From the NCBI GenBank assembly GCA_963920705.1, contig OY987234.1, forward strand, positions 18,743,794-18,807,793: a stretch of DNA of 64,000 bases, read 5' to 3'. Positions 24,469 through 36,440 of the stretch are shown piece by piece. The notes under the pieces are model-generated. The model was not told where the DNA came from, did not search any database, and saw only the letters and a list, made by a program, of their open reading frames with translations. A program made the translations under genes and the position numbers. The stretch comes from Odiellus spinosus (taxonomy: Eukaryota > Arthropoda > Arachnida > Opiliones > Phalangiidae). Within the stretch, counting starts at the first letter, position 1. Every line of letters starts with the position of its first letter.

Positions 24469-27020
24469 CCATTACCTACGTTAGTTCCATAGGCAATATG
24501 AGAAAACTAAAACTAAAATTTTAGGAGCTGAATAAGCAATTTCGGAAATCTTGTTAATTTAATAGAATTTAATGTTGACCACAACCCAACGAAAATTTTA
24601 TATTTTAACTTATTCATTTGTTTAAAATCAATTAACTTCAATTTAGAATTACAACGAACAAGTAGGGTAGTGTACACGTAAAATATCTTTGTCGGTGTTA
24701 ATGATTCACTAAGCCTAAATCGTAAATATTTATATTTCGCGTTTAAAAATTACGAAGTAGCTCGCTATGAACCGCGTATCTCGGCTTTTCTTTCGTTTTG
24801 TGGTAATTTGATAAGAGCGGATTTTAAAATTAATTTTAAGGAGCGAAGTTTCCTATACCAGTACGTATAAATTTCGAATATAGAGGAAGGAAAAGTTTTG
24901 TTAACGAGAACTCTCGAGCACCGAGTTTTAAAAGGGGGTGGATTTTGGAGGGTCCTACTTGGCGTATAGTAAGTCTTACAAAGGAACGAAGACCGTGTCT
25001 GAGAAATCCAATTAGCTGGGAACATTTTCAAGAAGTTTGCCCACGGATTAACGTAAACATTTATCAAAAACAAGGCCAAACCTCTCTAAGAACCACGTAT
25101 ACTAGTACCACAACTCTTGAAAGGGAGGATAAAAAGTAACGTTTTCTTTTTCGAATCGATACCTTGTTACTGAGCTTAGATCTACGGTATACCTTAATAT
25201 TATTAATAATTAATTTAAAATTCTGAGAGATCTACCGCGTTCGTACCGTAGGTTTATTTACTTTATAAACTATGTAGAGATGGAGGGAAAATATAAGAGG
25301 TTATTTTCTCATCTGAATACGTAAAATGGGAAAACCAGAGTGATTTTTAAATTTGTATACCTATGGAAAGAAGGCGCAAAACCTAAATGCAGTTAAATTA
25401 ATAATTTGTAGTACTTGGAGCGTAGAATATTTCCTCCAGCAGAGTTAGGCTTAACTAAAATAATATTGGTTTAATATTTTAATAACCTGGTATTTGAAAC
25501 GATTGAGTGCAAAAAATATAACATTGTAGGGTTTAATTTAGAAAATACGAAATTTCAACTAACACGTCTCTATTTTGTTTTTCACCTTATCTTTAAAATG
25601 AGAAAAGATTTTAGCCCCACTTTCGGTCCCCTATACAAAACTCCTTATTCCCACTTCACTCGGAAAATCCCGCTAGTCGGCGGTTAGATCTGGTCGGTAA
25701 AATCCCCGGGATCTCCTCCAGGTCGCTCTGGCGCGCTACTGTGGGTGGTTTTATAAGGCGATAAATCTCCGCCGTTTTCTAGCCTAGGTGCGCGTGCCGC
25801 GGAGGAAGGACCCATCAAACCGAGAGCGAGAGAGAGGTAGAAAAATGTATTTTTCTCGAATCTCGGGACTTTACCCCCTTCGTCCCGTCACTCTCGAAAC
25901 TTTTCAAAGGCTAATTCCAATTTCACCGCGGATTTTCTCCATTAATATTCATTAGCGAGAAGGAAGGCTCCTTGGAAGAGCTTCGTCTTATTTGCCGCGA
26001 CAGGATAAACGAATAAATAGTATTCTACCTTTTTGTATTACAAAAATCTCTTTTCTTTCCCTCAACCTTAATTCCATTCCTTTACATCATATCAAGAAGA
26101 CGAGATTTAGTACTCCGTAAGACCTGGCTGTCCCCCCTTCAGCATATTTTTGTCCAAATCTCGGGGGTAATTATTTTACAATCATACACCTGATTGAGAA
26201 CTTCTAGTCGTCGTAAAGCTCTTTGAAAAAATAAAGAAAATGTGTAATTATTTGGTCATTAAAATATATCGATTGGTAGCTTCATCGTTGACTTCAAAGA
26301 GCGAATGATGAAACACTTTTACAGGGGTTAAATAGAAAATACATTAAATCTTTTGCCCCTGTATGATTACTTCTTCGTGAACATTACTTATTTCTTGGAA
26401 GGCGGGGGGCGATTTGTTAAGGTATTACGTGGAAGAAAAGTATTCGTGAATCGTGGTGCAATCCCTTTAATATACTTATTTCTTTAGGAGCCTAATTTTG
26501 CTTACAGTGTGACTATTAGAAATGTGAAATTGATCTTACTTTAGCTGATTCAAACCAAAAACGTTTAGCTTTTCTCACTTGACTTGGCTTTCGAAGGGGA
26601 TTTCCATCTTCTATTAATCATCGAAAAAAAAATTTATATTCAAAATTTTTTTTATATAAATATATATAATTTGTTACGGGAAATGATATATCCCCTTACT
26701 CTAGTCTCAAACACTTCGTGAATCGATATTTGCCGTTTCTATGAGACGGGCCGCGTAACTGTGACCGATTTTCCAACCCCCTTCAAGATAAAGAAAAACA
26801 AGAAAAATAGATTTTTGAATCTCGATTTCATATTTATATCGTCTATCAAGAGGGCACTGTTTTCTTATTTCTGTTCTGAAAAATCGCCTATTTTTTAGAG
26901 GAAAATGGCTAGAAAAGTGTAGTATTAGAAATATCTCTCTTTCGAAAGAGGAGTGGATGGAAGAGAACTTGTTTTCCTGATCGGTCCGATCGACGAGGCA
27001 GAAAGCGACTGCCCTTAGCC
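24469..27020. other. Intergenic stretch with a CpG-rich patch
   Basis: Mostly AT-rich without a gene. A CpG-rich patch at about 25670-25830 stands out and is listed separately as a possible promoter. Overlapping short frames at 24765-25139 and 26707-27054 have no recognisable content. Confidence 0.4.
25670..25830 (+). promoter_or_regulatory. Possible core promoter: CpG-rich patch with TATAAG
   Basis: A GC- and CpG-rich island in AT-rich DNA contains TTTTATAAGGCG, with TATAAG at 25752-25757, and a GAGAGCGAGAGAGAG purine run downstream. A short ATG frame of 36 codons begins at 25845. No downstream exon could be linked, so this is only a candidate. Confidence 0.2.
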
Positions 27021-27402
27021 TGTCTTTAACATCTGGAATCTTAGTACGGCCCATGACTGGTCCTGCAAGCGTTAGCTCACGATTTAGGACACTAAAGGAG
27101 CCTTTAAGCGAAAGAATAAAGAATGAAAACTCTGAAAGATCGAATCTGTCAGCTGATATTCACGTGTCTAAATATATTTTGTAAAAATATTGAGTAATAG
27201 AAATTAATCTTTGTCTTTAACATCTGGAATCTTAGTACGGCCCATGACTGGTCCTGCAAGCGTTAGCTCACGATTTAGGACACTAAAGGAGCCTTTAAGC
27301 GAAAGAATAAAGAATGAAAACTCTGAAAGATCGAATCTGTCAGCTGATATTCACGTGTCTAAATATATTTTGTAAAAATATTGAGTAATAGAAATTAATC
27401 TT
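27021..27402. repeat. Exact 191 bp tandem duplication
   Basis: The segment 27021-27211 is followed immediately by an identical copy, 27212-27402, with no difference that I can see. Either it is a very recent duplication or an assembly artefact from merging two alleles or a collapsed repeat. Confidence 0.95.
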
Positions 27403-30400
27403 TATCTTGCCTTAGAAAGTAAGCGATTATCCATTGGTGGGTTTTAAATTTTGCCAATAAGGCATCCAAAAACCTATTTGTCAGGTTTCAATGGGATATC
27501 CGGCCTATATCTTAAATTTTCTGATAAAGATATAGCTTCCTAGTTATTTAAATTTTAGTCCTCATCAATATTAAAAAATAACTAAACCAAATTTTCGTTA
27601 ATTTGTAAAGGTTCCTTTTCTTTGAAAAGACGAGTTAAAAAAAAAGCCTCTTCTTCCTCCGTCTAACTCAAAATGACACAAGCGTCCCCTATTGCGAATA
27701 TAAGGGCCGTAAGGGGTTCAAAATGATGGGGATGCGGGATACTTAGACCGAGGAAAATATTCTTTCTTTCTAAAATGTCTAGGCAGCTGTTTTCACATTT
27801 TTATCTATATATCCTCTTCCCCTGATCCATCCCATCTTCTCTCCATATTTTTATCTAGTCTGAGATTCTTGTTTAGTTCTTTTATCCCATTGATTATATT
27901 TTATTTTTCGTGTTTTAACCGATGTCATATAATATTTACGGGGTTTTGTTTGCATTAGTCACCTTTAAAATTGTATTCTAACATTACTTTCTGTAATATC
28001 AGGCTCCTTGAAACCATTTTCAAACCATTTTGAATGTTCAAGTTGACTTTCAAGCGGATAATTTTTTTTTTATAAAGCGTCTCAACAGTTGACCCCTAGG
28101 GTTCAGACACTCGCGAACTCACGCGTACAAATATTTGAACTCCAGCTTTGCCCTACTAAAATTTTAGAATTTCAAATTAATCCACTGTCAAATCTAAACC
28201 CAATCTTACAGCGAATTCTAGACTATCAGCCCCCTCAGTTGACCCCAATGTTTTATAATTTAACCTTTCCAAAATGGTTAGAAACGTTTTTGAAGTGAAC
28301 GCGACTGTAGAGTTACTGAAAAATTAAATATATGACTAAGAAGATTTTATAGAATAATTATTAAACACTACTCTGCTTTCAGACGGGAAAGAGAGATCTC
28401 ATGGTGTTCTTTGCTCATGACCCGACGTCACGTATTACGTTGAGTTTATTTTAATTTTTTTCTCAGAGAATGCCAAATCTTCGGGTTTTAATTAAACTAG
28501 ACTAGCTGATCAAGTGTTCCTATTTAAATCACAGTAGCAGCAAACGTAAAGTATAAGAGTTCCCACATATTTAGAAATTTAGTTTCGTCAGTCCATGGTC
28601 CCACAGTCCCACTGTCTTGGACTCTAAAAATATAATATCTCTCTACAATTTCTAGTTAGGCTAATGTTTAGCCGGTTAAATTTACAGTGAATCTTCGGGG
28701 ACCGGGAATATTTTCCAAAATGTGTATACATATTTTGGAAAATATCCCCCCTCCCTCTAAAGTTTTACTGTAGATTTTAAACGTATATTTATATAATTTT
28801 AAAATATTATTATTATAAATTCAAGTCGTTTTAGTTGCGAGTTTTGTTTGGTTATCCCATTCGTTCGTAAAACATCTTTCCCGTTGTTTGCTACAAAGTA
28901 TATTAGCGCAAAGTTTATTTTAGAAACTTAATTTCAAGATCATTTTGCAGAAACTACGTAATACGTACAAAGATTATCACTGTGTATTAATACGCCTCAG
29001 CCTTCGCTATAACGCAAAAGTCTCTCGTATAAAAGTATACGGAGTAGACTCGACGGACTGGCGGGGTAGTGGGAATAGGGGGTTACTTTCTCTTCTCTAT
29101 TGAATTTGCCTATAACGCCGGTTTTGAAATATATGTTTGTCTTCCGGGCTATTGGAGCGAACCGAGGCTTCGGTTTTGATATTAAAACTTATACTTATCC
29201 TCCGCGGGGGTGGGGAGCACGACGACCCCTTTTAAAACCGTCCCTTTGTCTTATAGTCGGTTGGGCACCGGCCCCGTCTTATCGGCTAGAATTGTCCTCC
29301 CTCCTAAACCATTTCTTGGAGCCCCCTACCTCCCTCGCTTTGTTTTTGGCATAATTCGAGACAGAAGATTCATTTTTAAGAGAGGATGAAAGCGGAATGG
29401 GGACGTTTTACTTCCGCCATTCATCGCCGTCTTGACAGTCGCATCCGGAAGTGGCGAGATTTTGTTCCCCTTTAGCCTGTATCGTTATACAGTTCGTACC
29501 ATTCGTAATACTCAGTGGGTTACGAAGCGACCATGTCTATGAGGCAGAATCTGGTTATTGTCCCGTGAGACCTACAGGTCCTTCCGCTCTATGGAATGTC
29601 TACAACGAGCTGGTCTTTCGTGACTACCAATCCTATCTACGTCCACCCTTTGCGGGGAATAATTCCTCTATTCTAAAACTCACCCTATTTACCACCCGCC
29701 GTCCTATGTTCGCCACTATGACGTCATGAACTTGTCAGTTAAAATTTAAGCTCAGTTGTTTCAAAACGATTTCATTTGAATCGTAAGTGTTGGGATAAAA
29801 GGTCCTAATTCTCATTTTGACTAGTAACAATTCTTTGACGTCGAAAATTACAATGTGTCGATATTTAGCTTGAGTTTTGTGGGATAACCAAATATTTTCA
29901 ATATCCGCAAACTGCCTGTGACACCAAACACGGGATACTATTGATAAATTTGATATATCACGACAATTTTGACTATTTTCATATTCGACTTAAAACTAAT
30001 TTCTATACGCAAACATCTCGTTTAATTAGTGAAACCGCGCGTAAGTTTACACAGATCGAGAAACAGATTGCTATTAATGGCTTTGGAACTTTTAATTGAA
30101 AAGGATCCCTTGAAAGCAAACTTAAAAATTTCAATTAATTCCTTCAAATATCGTCCTATGAATATCAATTTTGATTAATTTAGTTGGAACATCAAAGTTT
30201 TGCTAATTTTATTAATAATTAGAAATTTTGATCAAATCGAAATTAAGAAAATTAAGCAAATACTGCATATTTTTAATATCGAGAAACTTCTACCAATCTC
30301 TATGATTTCTGAAATAACTCTGAAAGATTCTTATATAGGATACAAACTTAGAAGTCGAGATAAAACTATTTCTAATTTATTCCATCCGTAACTCGTTTAA

Positions 30401-30873
30401 TTTGTAGCATATGGATTTTAATGTTTAAATAGGTGGATGGTAAAGATTTCTAATATTTCAAATCCTTCGCAATGTGTACCTTCCTTCTTTATACGTAATT
30501 CCACTTTTAAATAATATAGTTAGAGGCCTAAGGATACGCTGAAGATGTGTTTCATGAATAATTCCGTTGGATCATGTCCCGGTAGCGTAAACAAAGGCGA
30601 ATAGTAGAATATATATTCAGAATATTTCAAAGTATACATAAGATAGACAACATTGTTTCGAATTCACGTTTGTATTTGTATTTATAGAAGTCCAGATAGT
30701 TTATAATTTATTTCCTCGTTTTTTGTATAGGAAAAAGGCTTTGATACGATTTTAAGATGAGTTTTATAATGTATAGTTTTTCATGGAATTCTTCCTATCT
30801 ACAAGAAAACGAAGCATATAGGAGAAGGGAGACATTGTGTATCTCTTTAACGCTTTAGTTGCGTAACTAGAGT
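27403..30873. other. Intergenic stretch, no gene recognised
   Basis: This includes a GC-richer patch at about 29040-29730 with two successive plus-strand frames (84 and 92 codons) of no recognisable family. There is also a hairpin near 28706-28749 (AATATTTTCCAAAATGTG and its inverse around a short loop). Confidence 0.4.
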
Positions 30874-31210
30874 CAGAAGCCGATGAAACCCTCCTTTGAA
30901 GTCTACTACTCTAATGTTCCATATAGCGCGCCTCTCTGTATGGGTAAAATTCCCAATTTTACGAGATCGGAGGGGTCCTACTTCATACCCCCTGTCTACG
31001 GAAAATTGGAAATTCTCTCTCTCCACAAACGACGACGTTTTTTTGACGAACTCCAAGGCTGCTAGAGATATTCGCTCGACGAACTCCCGCTCCGAAAATA
31101 TCTACCGTTAGGAGGCGTACGAATCGCGCTTTTTGAAAATAACCCATACAGAGAGGGGTAGACAAGACCAGGGAGTAATAGACTTCAAAGGAGGGTTTCA
31201 TCGGCTTCTG
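30874..31210 (+). mobile_element. Family A inverted-repeat element, full copy
   Basis: A 337 bp copy in the same orientation as the others, flanked by the perfect 7 bp repeat CTAGAGT. It shares several internal variants with the deleted copy at 3008-3218 (for example GAGATCGGAGGGG where the other two copies have GAGTTAGAAGGGG), so the family has at least two subgroups. Confidence 0.92.
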
Positions 31211-32732
31211 CTAGAGTCTAACCAACGTCTCCGAGTTGTTCATTATCCTAATAGCTTCAATAGGAATTAGTTTTATCAAAGGTAGCTAGGCTTTTACGTT
31301 TTCGTCGTTGGATTTCTCAAACTCTTTATTCCAGAAGTGGATAGTTAACTAATTGATAAACTAATTACACCGTTGGATAAATAGATACCAGGGTTCATCA
31401 ACATTCAATATCTTAGTTTGTCTAAATGTTCAGTTAAACACAGTCTTCTAACTCAAATGTTTTTTATACCCCCGAAGTTGTTTGAATGTGTCTTTTCCCG
31501 CTTACCTTTTTTTTGCAAACGTTCCCTCTAGGGAAATTGTCCAAATTAAATAGGGGTGGAGGGGGGGTCAATCTCTCGTCGGTAAGTTTCCCTGGCCATA
31601 ACCTTTATTACGTTCAATGACCGGCTAGCTAGTCGGGAGTCGTTCCAACGCCCCTGGGGGCCCAGGCCACCGAGTGTATATATATCGTCTTATATTAGAC
31701 CCCGAGCCAGCTTTGGCTACAGTCATCCGATTCTGTTTGCCATTGGAACAAACGTGGGCTGCTAGGGCTGTTTTATTATTGGTCTATTCCTCTCTTTGCT
31801 TACTTTGGCGTGCGAGTCCCGGGCTCTGGCTTTTCGTTCTCAGAGATTTCTATAGACCCTCGAGGTCTTTATGTTAGTTCGCGAAACAACTTAATTTTCC
31901 TATTAAATTTAACATCGTGTAGTTAGGCGCTGCGACGTTAGATAGTACGCAAACAGTTCTTGAGAAAAATCTTACAGTTACTTTCATTCTTAAATTCTAT
32001 CAAAATATTCGTTAGAAAAAAATGAAAATTCATTCCCGTGACTATATTTAGAGGTAATATAATTGGTTGGTTAAAATTATCTTTTGGTAGAGTAAATGCT
32101 ATTGGTTGACTTTGTAAAACAAAGCGGTTTAAACTTACTACTAATGGAGAATTTTGTTTTTATGAAGCTCACTATGGTGAATACATTCTGATACTAATTC
32201 TTTTAGCTTCCGTTTAGAACTATAAGGCTCATTCCATTCGCAGTCTGCAACGCGTAGTGAAGCCAAAGCACGATCTTACTCAGTCAAATAAAAATGTACT
32301 AATTAAATGGGAAGATTAATTTATACGTATTGCTAACTTCGCTATTGGAAAAGTCAACAGATTTGTTCTTTTACTAATATTTCTCAATCTAATCGCCGCT
32401 GGGTCCTAATTTTTAGAAAACGATGTTACCCTTTATCTCTCTCTTTCTCTTCTTAGCTAACGTAGCTTTTTTTCCTTCCCTCTTTCTTTGTTTAACGTTA
32501 ATGTTAGTTGAGTTTCGGCTAATTAAACAAGGACCAACGTAAGAGCTCATATCTTGCCAATTCGCTTATATCAAGAGTATACTAAAACCATCCTTAAGAG
32601 TATCGCTCCGTATTGCTACGTATGCGAGTGTGGCCGAGAAGGAGAATAAGGCCTTATGGGCCCCGGCGCACGTGGTTTAAGGCTTTTTAGCTAGACCCAA
32701 CCCTAGTGGGGTCTAGGTACTGTATTCACTGC
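31211..32732. other. Intergenic stretch, no gene recognised
   Basis: GC-richer pieces occur near 31560-31870 and 32600-32720, the latter with a hairpin, CTAGACCC/GGGGTCTAG, at about 32691-32716. No coding or RNA gene is supported. Confidence 0.4.
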
Positions 32733-32798
32733 GGCGTCGGCGTCGGCGTCGGCGTCGGCGATGGCGTCGGCGATGGCGTCGGCGATGGCGTCGGCGTC
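32733..32798. repeat. GGCGTC/GGCGAT hexamer microsatellite
   Basis: Eleven hexamers: four or five GGCGTC, then alternating GGCGAT and GGCGTC. In one minus-strand frame it reads as Asp-Ala-Ile-Ala repeats, but nothing else supports coding. A (TA)n run follows at 32846-32870. Confidence 0.9.
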
Positions 32799-32845
32799 TT
32801 GCAATAAGACGAAATACGTCATCGAATCGAAAAAACTCGGTCTTT

Positions 32846-32870
32846 TATATATATATATATATATATATAT
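32846..32870. repeat. (TA)n microsatellite
   Basis: Twelve TA units just downstream of the GGCGTC hexamer run. Confidence 0.9.
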
Positions 32871-33099
32871 CGAAAGAACCTTCGTCTCATACCCACCAGA
32901 CGTCACGGCGTGATGTCCCAGACAAATTTAAAATATCTATTTTTTTTTTTAAGATATCGATTTTCCACCAAGTGGTCTCCCGAATTTCGGAAAAAACCGC
33001 GTCGCGCTCGAAGCTTCATAGCTTTACGATCGAGAGTTGGACGCTCATCCTCGTTACCACGGGTAATTGGTTAAACTCTAGCGAAAAACTCCTTATATC

Positions 33100-33290
33100 T
33101 TCATAGATATACAATACAGAAAACAAGTCGTTGTTAATAAGGGGTCGTCGCGAACGAGATAAAAGGTAGCTTATGAAGGTTTCGGTTCTAGTCTGTCAGT
33201 AATGAAAACTCAAAAACAACAAACAAGTCGTCGCGAATGAGATAATAAGGGAGCTTATGCGTGTTGGGTTTGAGTATGTCAGAAATAAAA
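33100..33290. repeat. Diverged tandem duplication next to the satellite
   Basis: Two related segments each carry ACAAGTCGT, then GTCGCGAA-GAGATAA, then AGCTTATG and a GT-rich stretch ending GTCAG-AAT. The second sits directly against the first 14 bp satellite units, as if it were part of the same structure. Confidence 0.5.
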
Positions 33291-33295
33291 TATTT

Positions 33296-33373
33296 GATTT
33301 GAAAAACATGATTTGAAAAACATGATTTGAAAAACATGATTTGAAAAACATGATTTGAAAAACATGATTTGAA
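33296..33373. repeat. 14 bp satellite, small left block
   Basis: Five full units of GATTTGAAAAACAT and one partial. The last unit runs directly into the 50 bp array (GATTTGAA/CCAAG). Confidence 0.95.
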
Positions 33374-33779
33374 CCAAGATAAAATGACAAAGATAATATA
33401 TAAATGCCTGTTCGCACGGGTATCTAAGTTAAAAATTAATAAATATTCGATATAAAGCCGCGTTCTCACGGGTATCCAAGATAAATTAATAAAGATTAGA
33501 TATAAAGCCGCTTTCACACGGGTATCCAAGATAAATTAATAAAGATTAGATATAAAGCCGCTTTCACACGGGTATCCAAGATAAATTAATAAAGATTAGA
33601 TATAAAGCCGCTTTCACACGGGTATCCAAGATAAATTAATAAAGATTAGATATAAAGACGCTTTCACACGGGTATCCAAGATAAATTAATAAAAATTAGA
33701 TATAAAGACGCTTTCACACGGGTATCCAAGATAAATTAATAAAGATTAGATATAAAGACGCGTTCACAGGTAGCCAAGT
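33374..33779. repeat. 50 bp minisatellite between two 14 bp blocks
   Basis: About eight units with the core CACACGGGTATCCAAGATAA, then ATTAATAAAGATTAGATATA. The period is exactly 50: TATAAAGCCG recurs at 33501, 33551 and 33601. The first and last units are the most diverged and the middle ones are nearly identical, as expected from unequal exchange. At both edges it joins the 14 bp satellite at CCAAG. Confidence 0.93.
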
Positions 33780-36167
33780 TGAAAAACATGATTTGAAAAA
33801 CATGATTAGAAAAACATGATTAGAAAAACATGATTAGAAAAACATGATTAGAAAAACATGATTAGAAAAACATGATTAGAAAAACATGATTAGAAAAACA
33901 TGATTAGAAAAACATGATTAGAAAAACATGATTAGAAAAACATGATTAGAAAAACATGATTAGAAAAACATGATTAGAAAAACATGATTAGAAAAACATG
34001 ATTTGAAAAACATGATTTGAAAAACATGATTTGAAAAACATGATTTGAAAAACATGATTTGAAAAACATGATTTGAAAAACATGATTTGAAAAACATGAT
34101 TTGAAAAACATGATTTGAAAAACATGATTTGAAAAACATGATTTGAAAAACATGATTTGAAAAACATGATTTGAAAAACATGATTTGAAAAACATGATTT
34201 GAAAAACATGATTTGAAAAACATGATTTGAAAAACATGATTTGAAAAACATGATTTGAAAAACATGATTTGAAAAACATGATTTGAAAAACATGATTTGA
34301 AAAACATGATTTGAAAAACATGATTTGAAAAACATGATTTGAAAAACATGATTTGAAAAACATGATTTGAAAAACATGATTTGAAAAACATGATTTGAAA
34401 AACATGATTTGAAAAACATGATTTGAAAAACATGATTTGAAAAACATGATTTGAAAAACATGATTTCAAAAACATGATTTCAAAAACATGATTTCAAAAA
34501 CATGATTTCAAAAACATGATTTCAAAAACATGATTTCAAAAACATGATTTCAAAAACATGATTTCAAAAACATGATTTCAAAAACATGATTTCAAAAACA
34601 TGATTTCAAAAACATGATTTCAAAAACATGATTTCAAAAACATGATTTCAAAAACATGATTTCAAAAACATGATTTCAAAAACATGATTTCAAAAACATG
34701 ATTTCAAAAACATGATTTCAAAAACATGATTTCAAAAACATGATTTCAAAAACATGATTTCAAAAACATGATTTCAAAAACATGATTTCAAAAACATGAT
34801 TTCAAAAACATGATTTCAAAAACATGATTTCAAAAACATGATTTCAAAAACATGATTTCAAAAACATGATTTCAAAAACATGATTTCAAAAACATGATTT
34901 CAAAAACATGATTTCAAAAACATGATTTCAAAAACATGATTTCAAAAACATGATTTCAAAAACATGATTTCAAAAACATGATTTCAAAAACATGATTTCA
35001 AAAACATGATTTCAAAAACATGATTTCAAAAACATGATTTCAAAAACATGATTTCAAAAACATGATTTCAAAAACATGATTTCAAAAACATGATTTCAAA
35101 AACATGATTTCAAAAACATGATTTCAAAAACATGATTTCAAAAACATGATTTCAAAAACATGATTTCAAAAACATGATTTCAAAAACATGATTTCAAAAA
35201 CATGATTTGAAAAACATGATTTGAAAAACATGATTTGAAAAACATGATTTGAAAAACATGATTTGAAAAACATGATTTGAAAAACATGATTTGAAAAACA
35301 TGATTTGAAAAACATGATTTGAAAAACATGATTTGAAAAACATGATTTGAAAAACATGATTTGAAAAACATGATTTGAAAAACATGATTTGAAAAACATG
35401 ATTTGAAAAACATGATTTGAAAAACATGATTTGAAAAACATGATTTGAAAAACATGATTTGAAAAACATGATTTGAAAAACATGATTTGAAAAACATGAT
35501 TTGAAAAACATGATTTGAAAAACATGATTTGAAAAACATGATTTGAAAAACATGATTTGAAAAACATGATTTGAAAAACATGATTTGAAAAACATGATTT
35601 GAAAAACATGATTTGAAAAACATGATTTGAAAAACATGATTTGAAAAACATGATTTGAAAAACATGATTTGAAAAACATGATTTGAAAAACATGATTTGA
35701 AAAACATGATTTGAAAAACATGATTTGAAAAACATGATTTGAAAAACATGATTTGAAAAACATGATTTGAAAAACATGATTTGAAAAACATGATTTGAAA
35801 AACATGATTTGAAAAACATGATTTGAAAAACATGATTTGAAAAACATGATTTGAAAAACATGATTTGAAAAACATGATTTGAAAAACATGATTTGAAAAA
35901 CATGATTTGAAAAACATGATTTGAAAAACATGATTTGAAAAACATGATTTGAAAAACATGATTTGAAAAACATGATTTGAAAAACATGATTTGAAAAACA
36001 TGATTTGAAAAACATGATTTGAAAAACATGATTTGAAAAACATGATTTGAAAAACATGATTTGAAAAATATGATTTGAAAAATATGATTTGAAAAATATG
36101 ATTTGAAAAATATGATTTGAAAAACATGATTTGAAAAATATGATTTGAAAAATATGATTTGAAAAAC
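33780..36167. repeat. Main 14 bp satellite array, about 170 units
   Basis: The unit is GATTTGAAAAACAT. The array is built of uniform blocks with sharp borders: GATTAG units at 33804-33999 (14), GATTTG at 34000-34461 (33), GATTTC at 34462-35203 (53), GATTTG at 35204-36057 (61), then mostly GATTTGAAAAATAT to the end. Every block is a whole number of units. Three minus-strand frames stay open for 157-343 codons only because neither the GATTTG nor the GATTTC unit contains a stop on that strand in any frame. They all read the same 14-residue peptide repeat and I do not treat them as genes. Confidence 0.97.
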
Positions 36168-36302
36168 TTCGTGTTTAAAGGAATCTCGAAACGCCATTCA
36201 AATTGTTTAAAGAGGTTCTTTTCAGCCTCTTTTACAATGTCATGGGTCTAGCTATTCCTATGGGCTTGACCATCTTGTTTTATTATTAGTTTTGGATTTT
36301 AC

Positions 36303-36415
36303 CCAAGAGATGAGCCGATGCTCTTGCCCAAAAGATTCCCGCCCAAACTGTGGCTTCAGGCAATTGCCCGAGATCGATACTCTTAAGGAGGTTTTTCATA
36401 TACTCTTGGTTATAT
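36303..36415 (-). CDS. Possible orphan exon next to the satellite
   Basis: On the minus strand a 113 bp open segment is preceded by TTCATTTCATAG (acceptor-like, pyrimidine-rich) and followed by GTAAAATCC (donor-like). It encodes 37 residues of ordinary composition, including KNLLKSIDLGQLPEATVWAG, with phase 1 at both ends. The peptide looks more protein-like than other short frames here, yet I cannot name its family or find partner exons. It could be a captured gene fragment, an exon of a dispersed gene, or chance. Confidence 0.22.
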
Positions 36416-36440
36416 CTATGAAATGAACCAAGGTAAAAGC

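Noticed and set aside
26707..27054. 115-codon minus-strand ORF
   Set aside because: No recognisable domain; part of it falls in the duplicated 191 bp unit, whose second copy lacks the rest of the frame.
32620..32690. tRNA-Ser/Leu-like A-box (GTGGCCGAGAAGG)
   Set aside because: No T-arm and no acceptor-stem pairing; the downstream GGTTTAAGGC is a poor B-box.
33374..33779. CRISPR-like regular repeats
   Set aside because: The units are directly adjacent with no unique spacers, and the context is eukaryotic; it is a minisatellite.
33960..36197. Long minus-strand ORFs (157-343 codons)
   Set aside because: They are an automatic result of a stop-free 14 bp tandem unit; all three frames give the same peptide.
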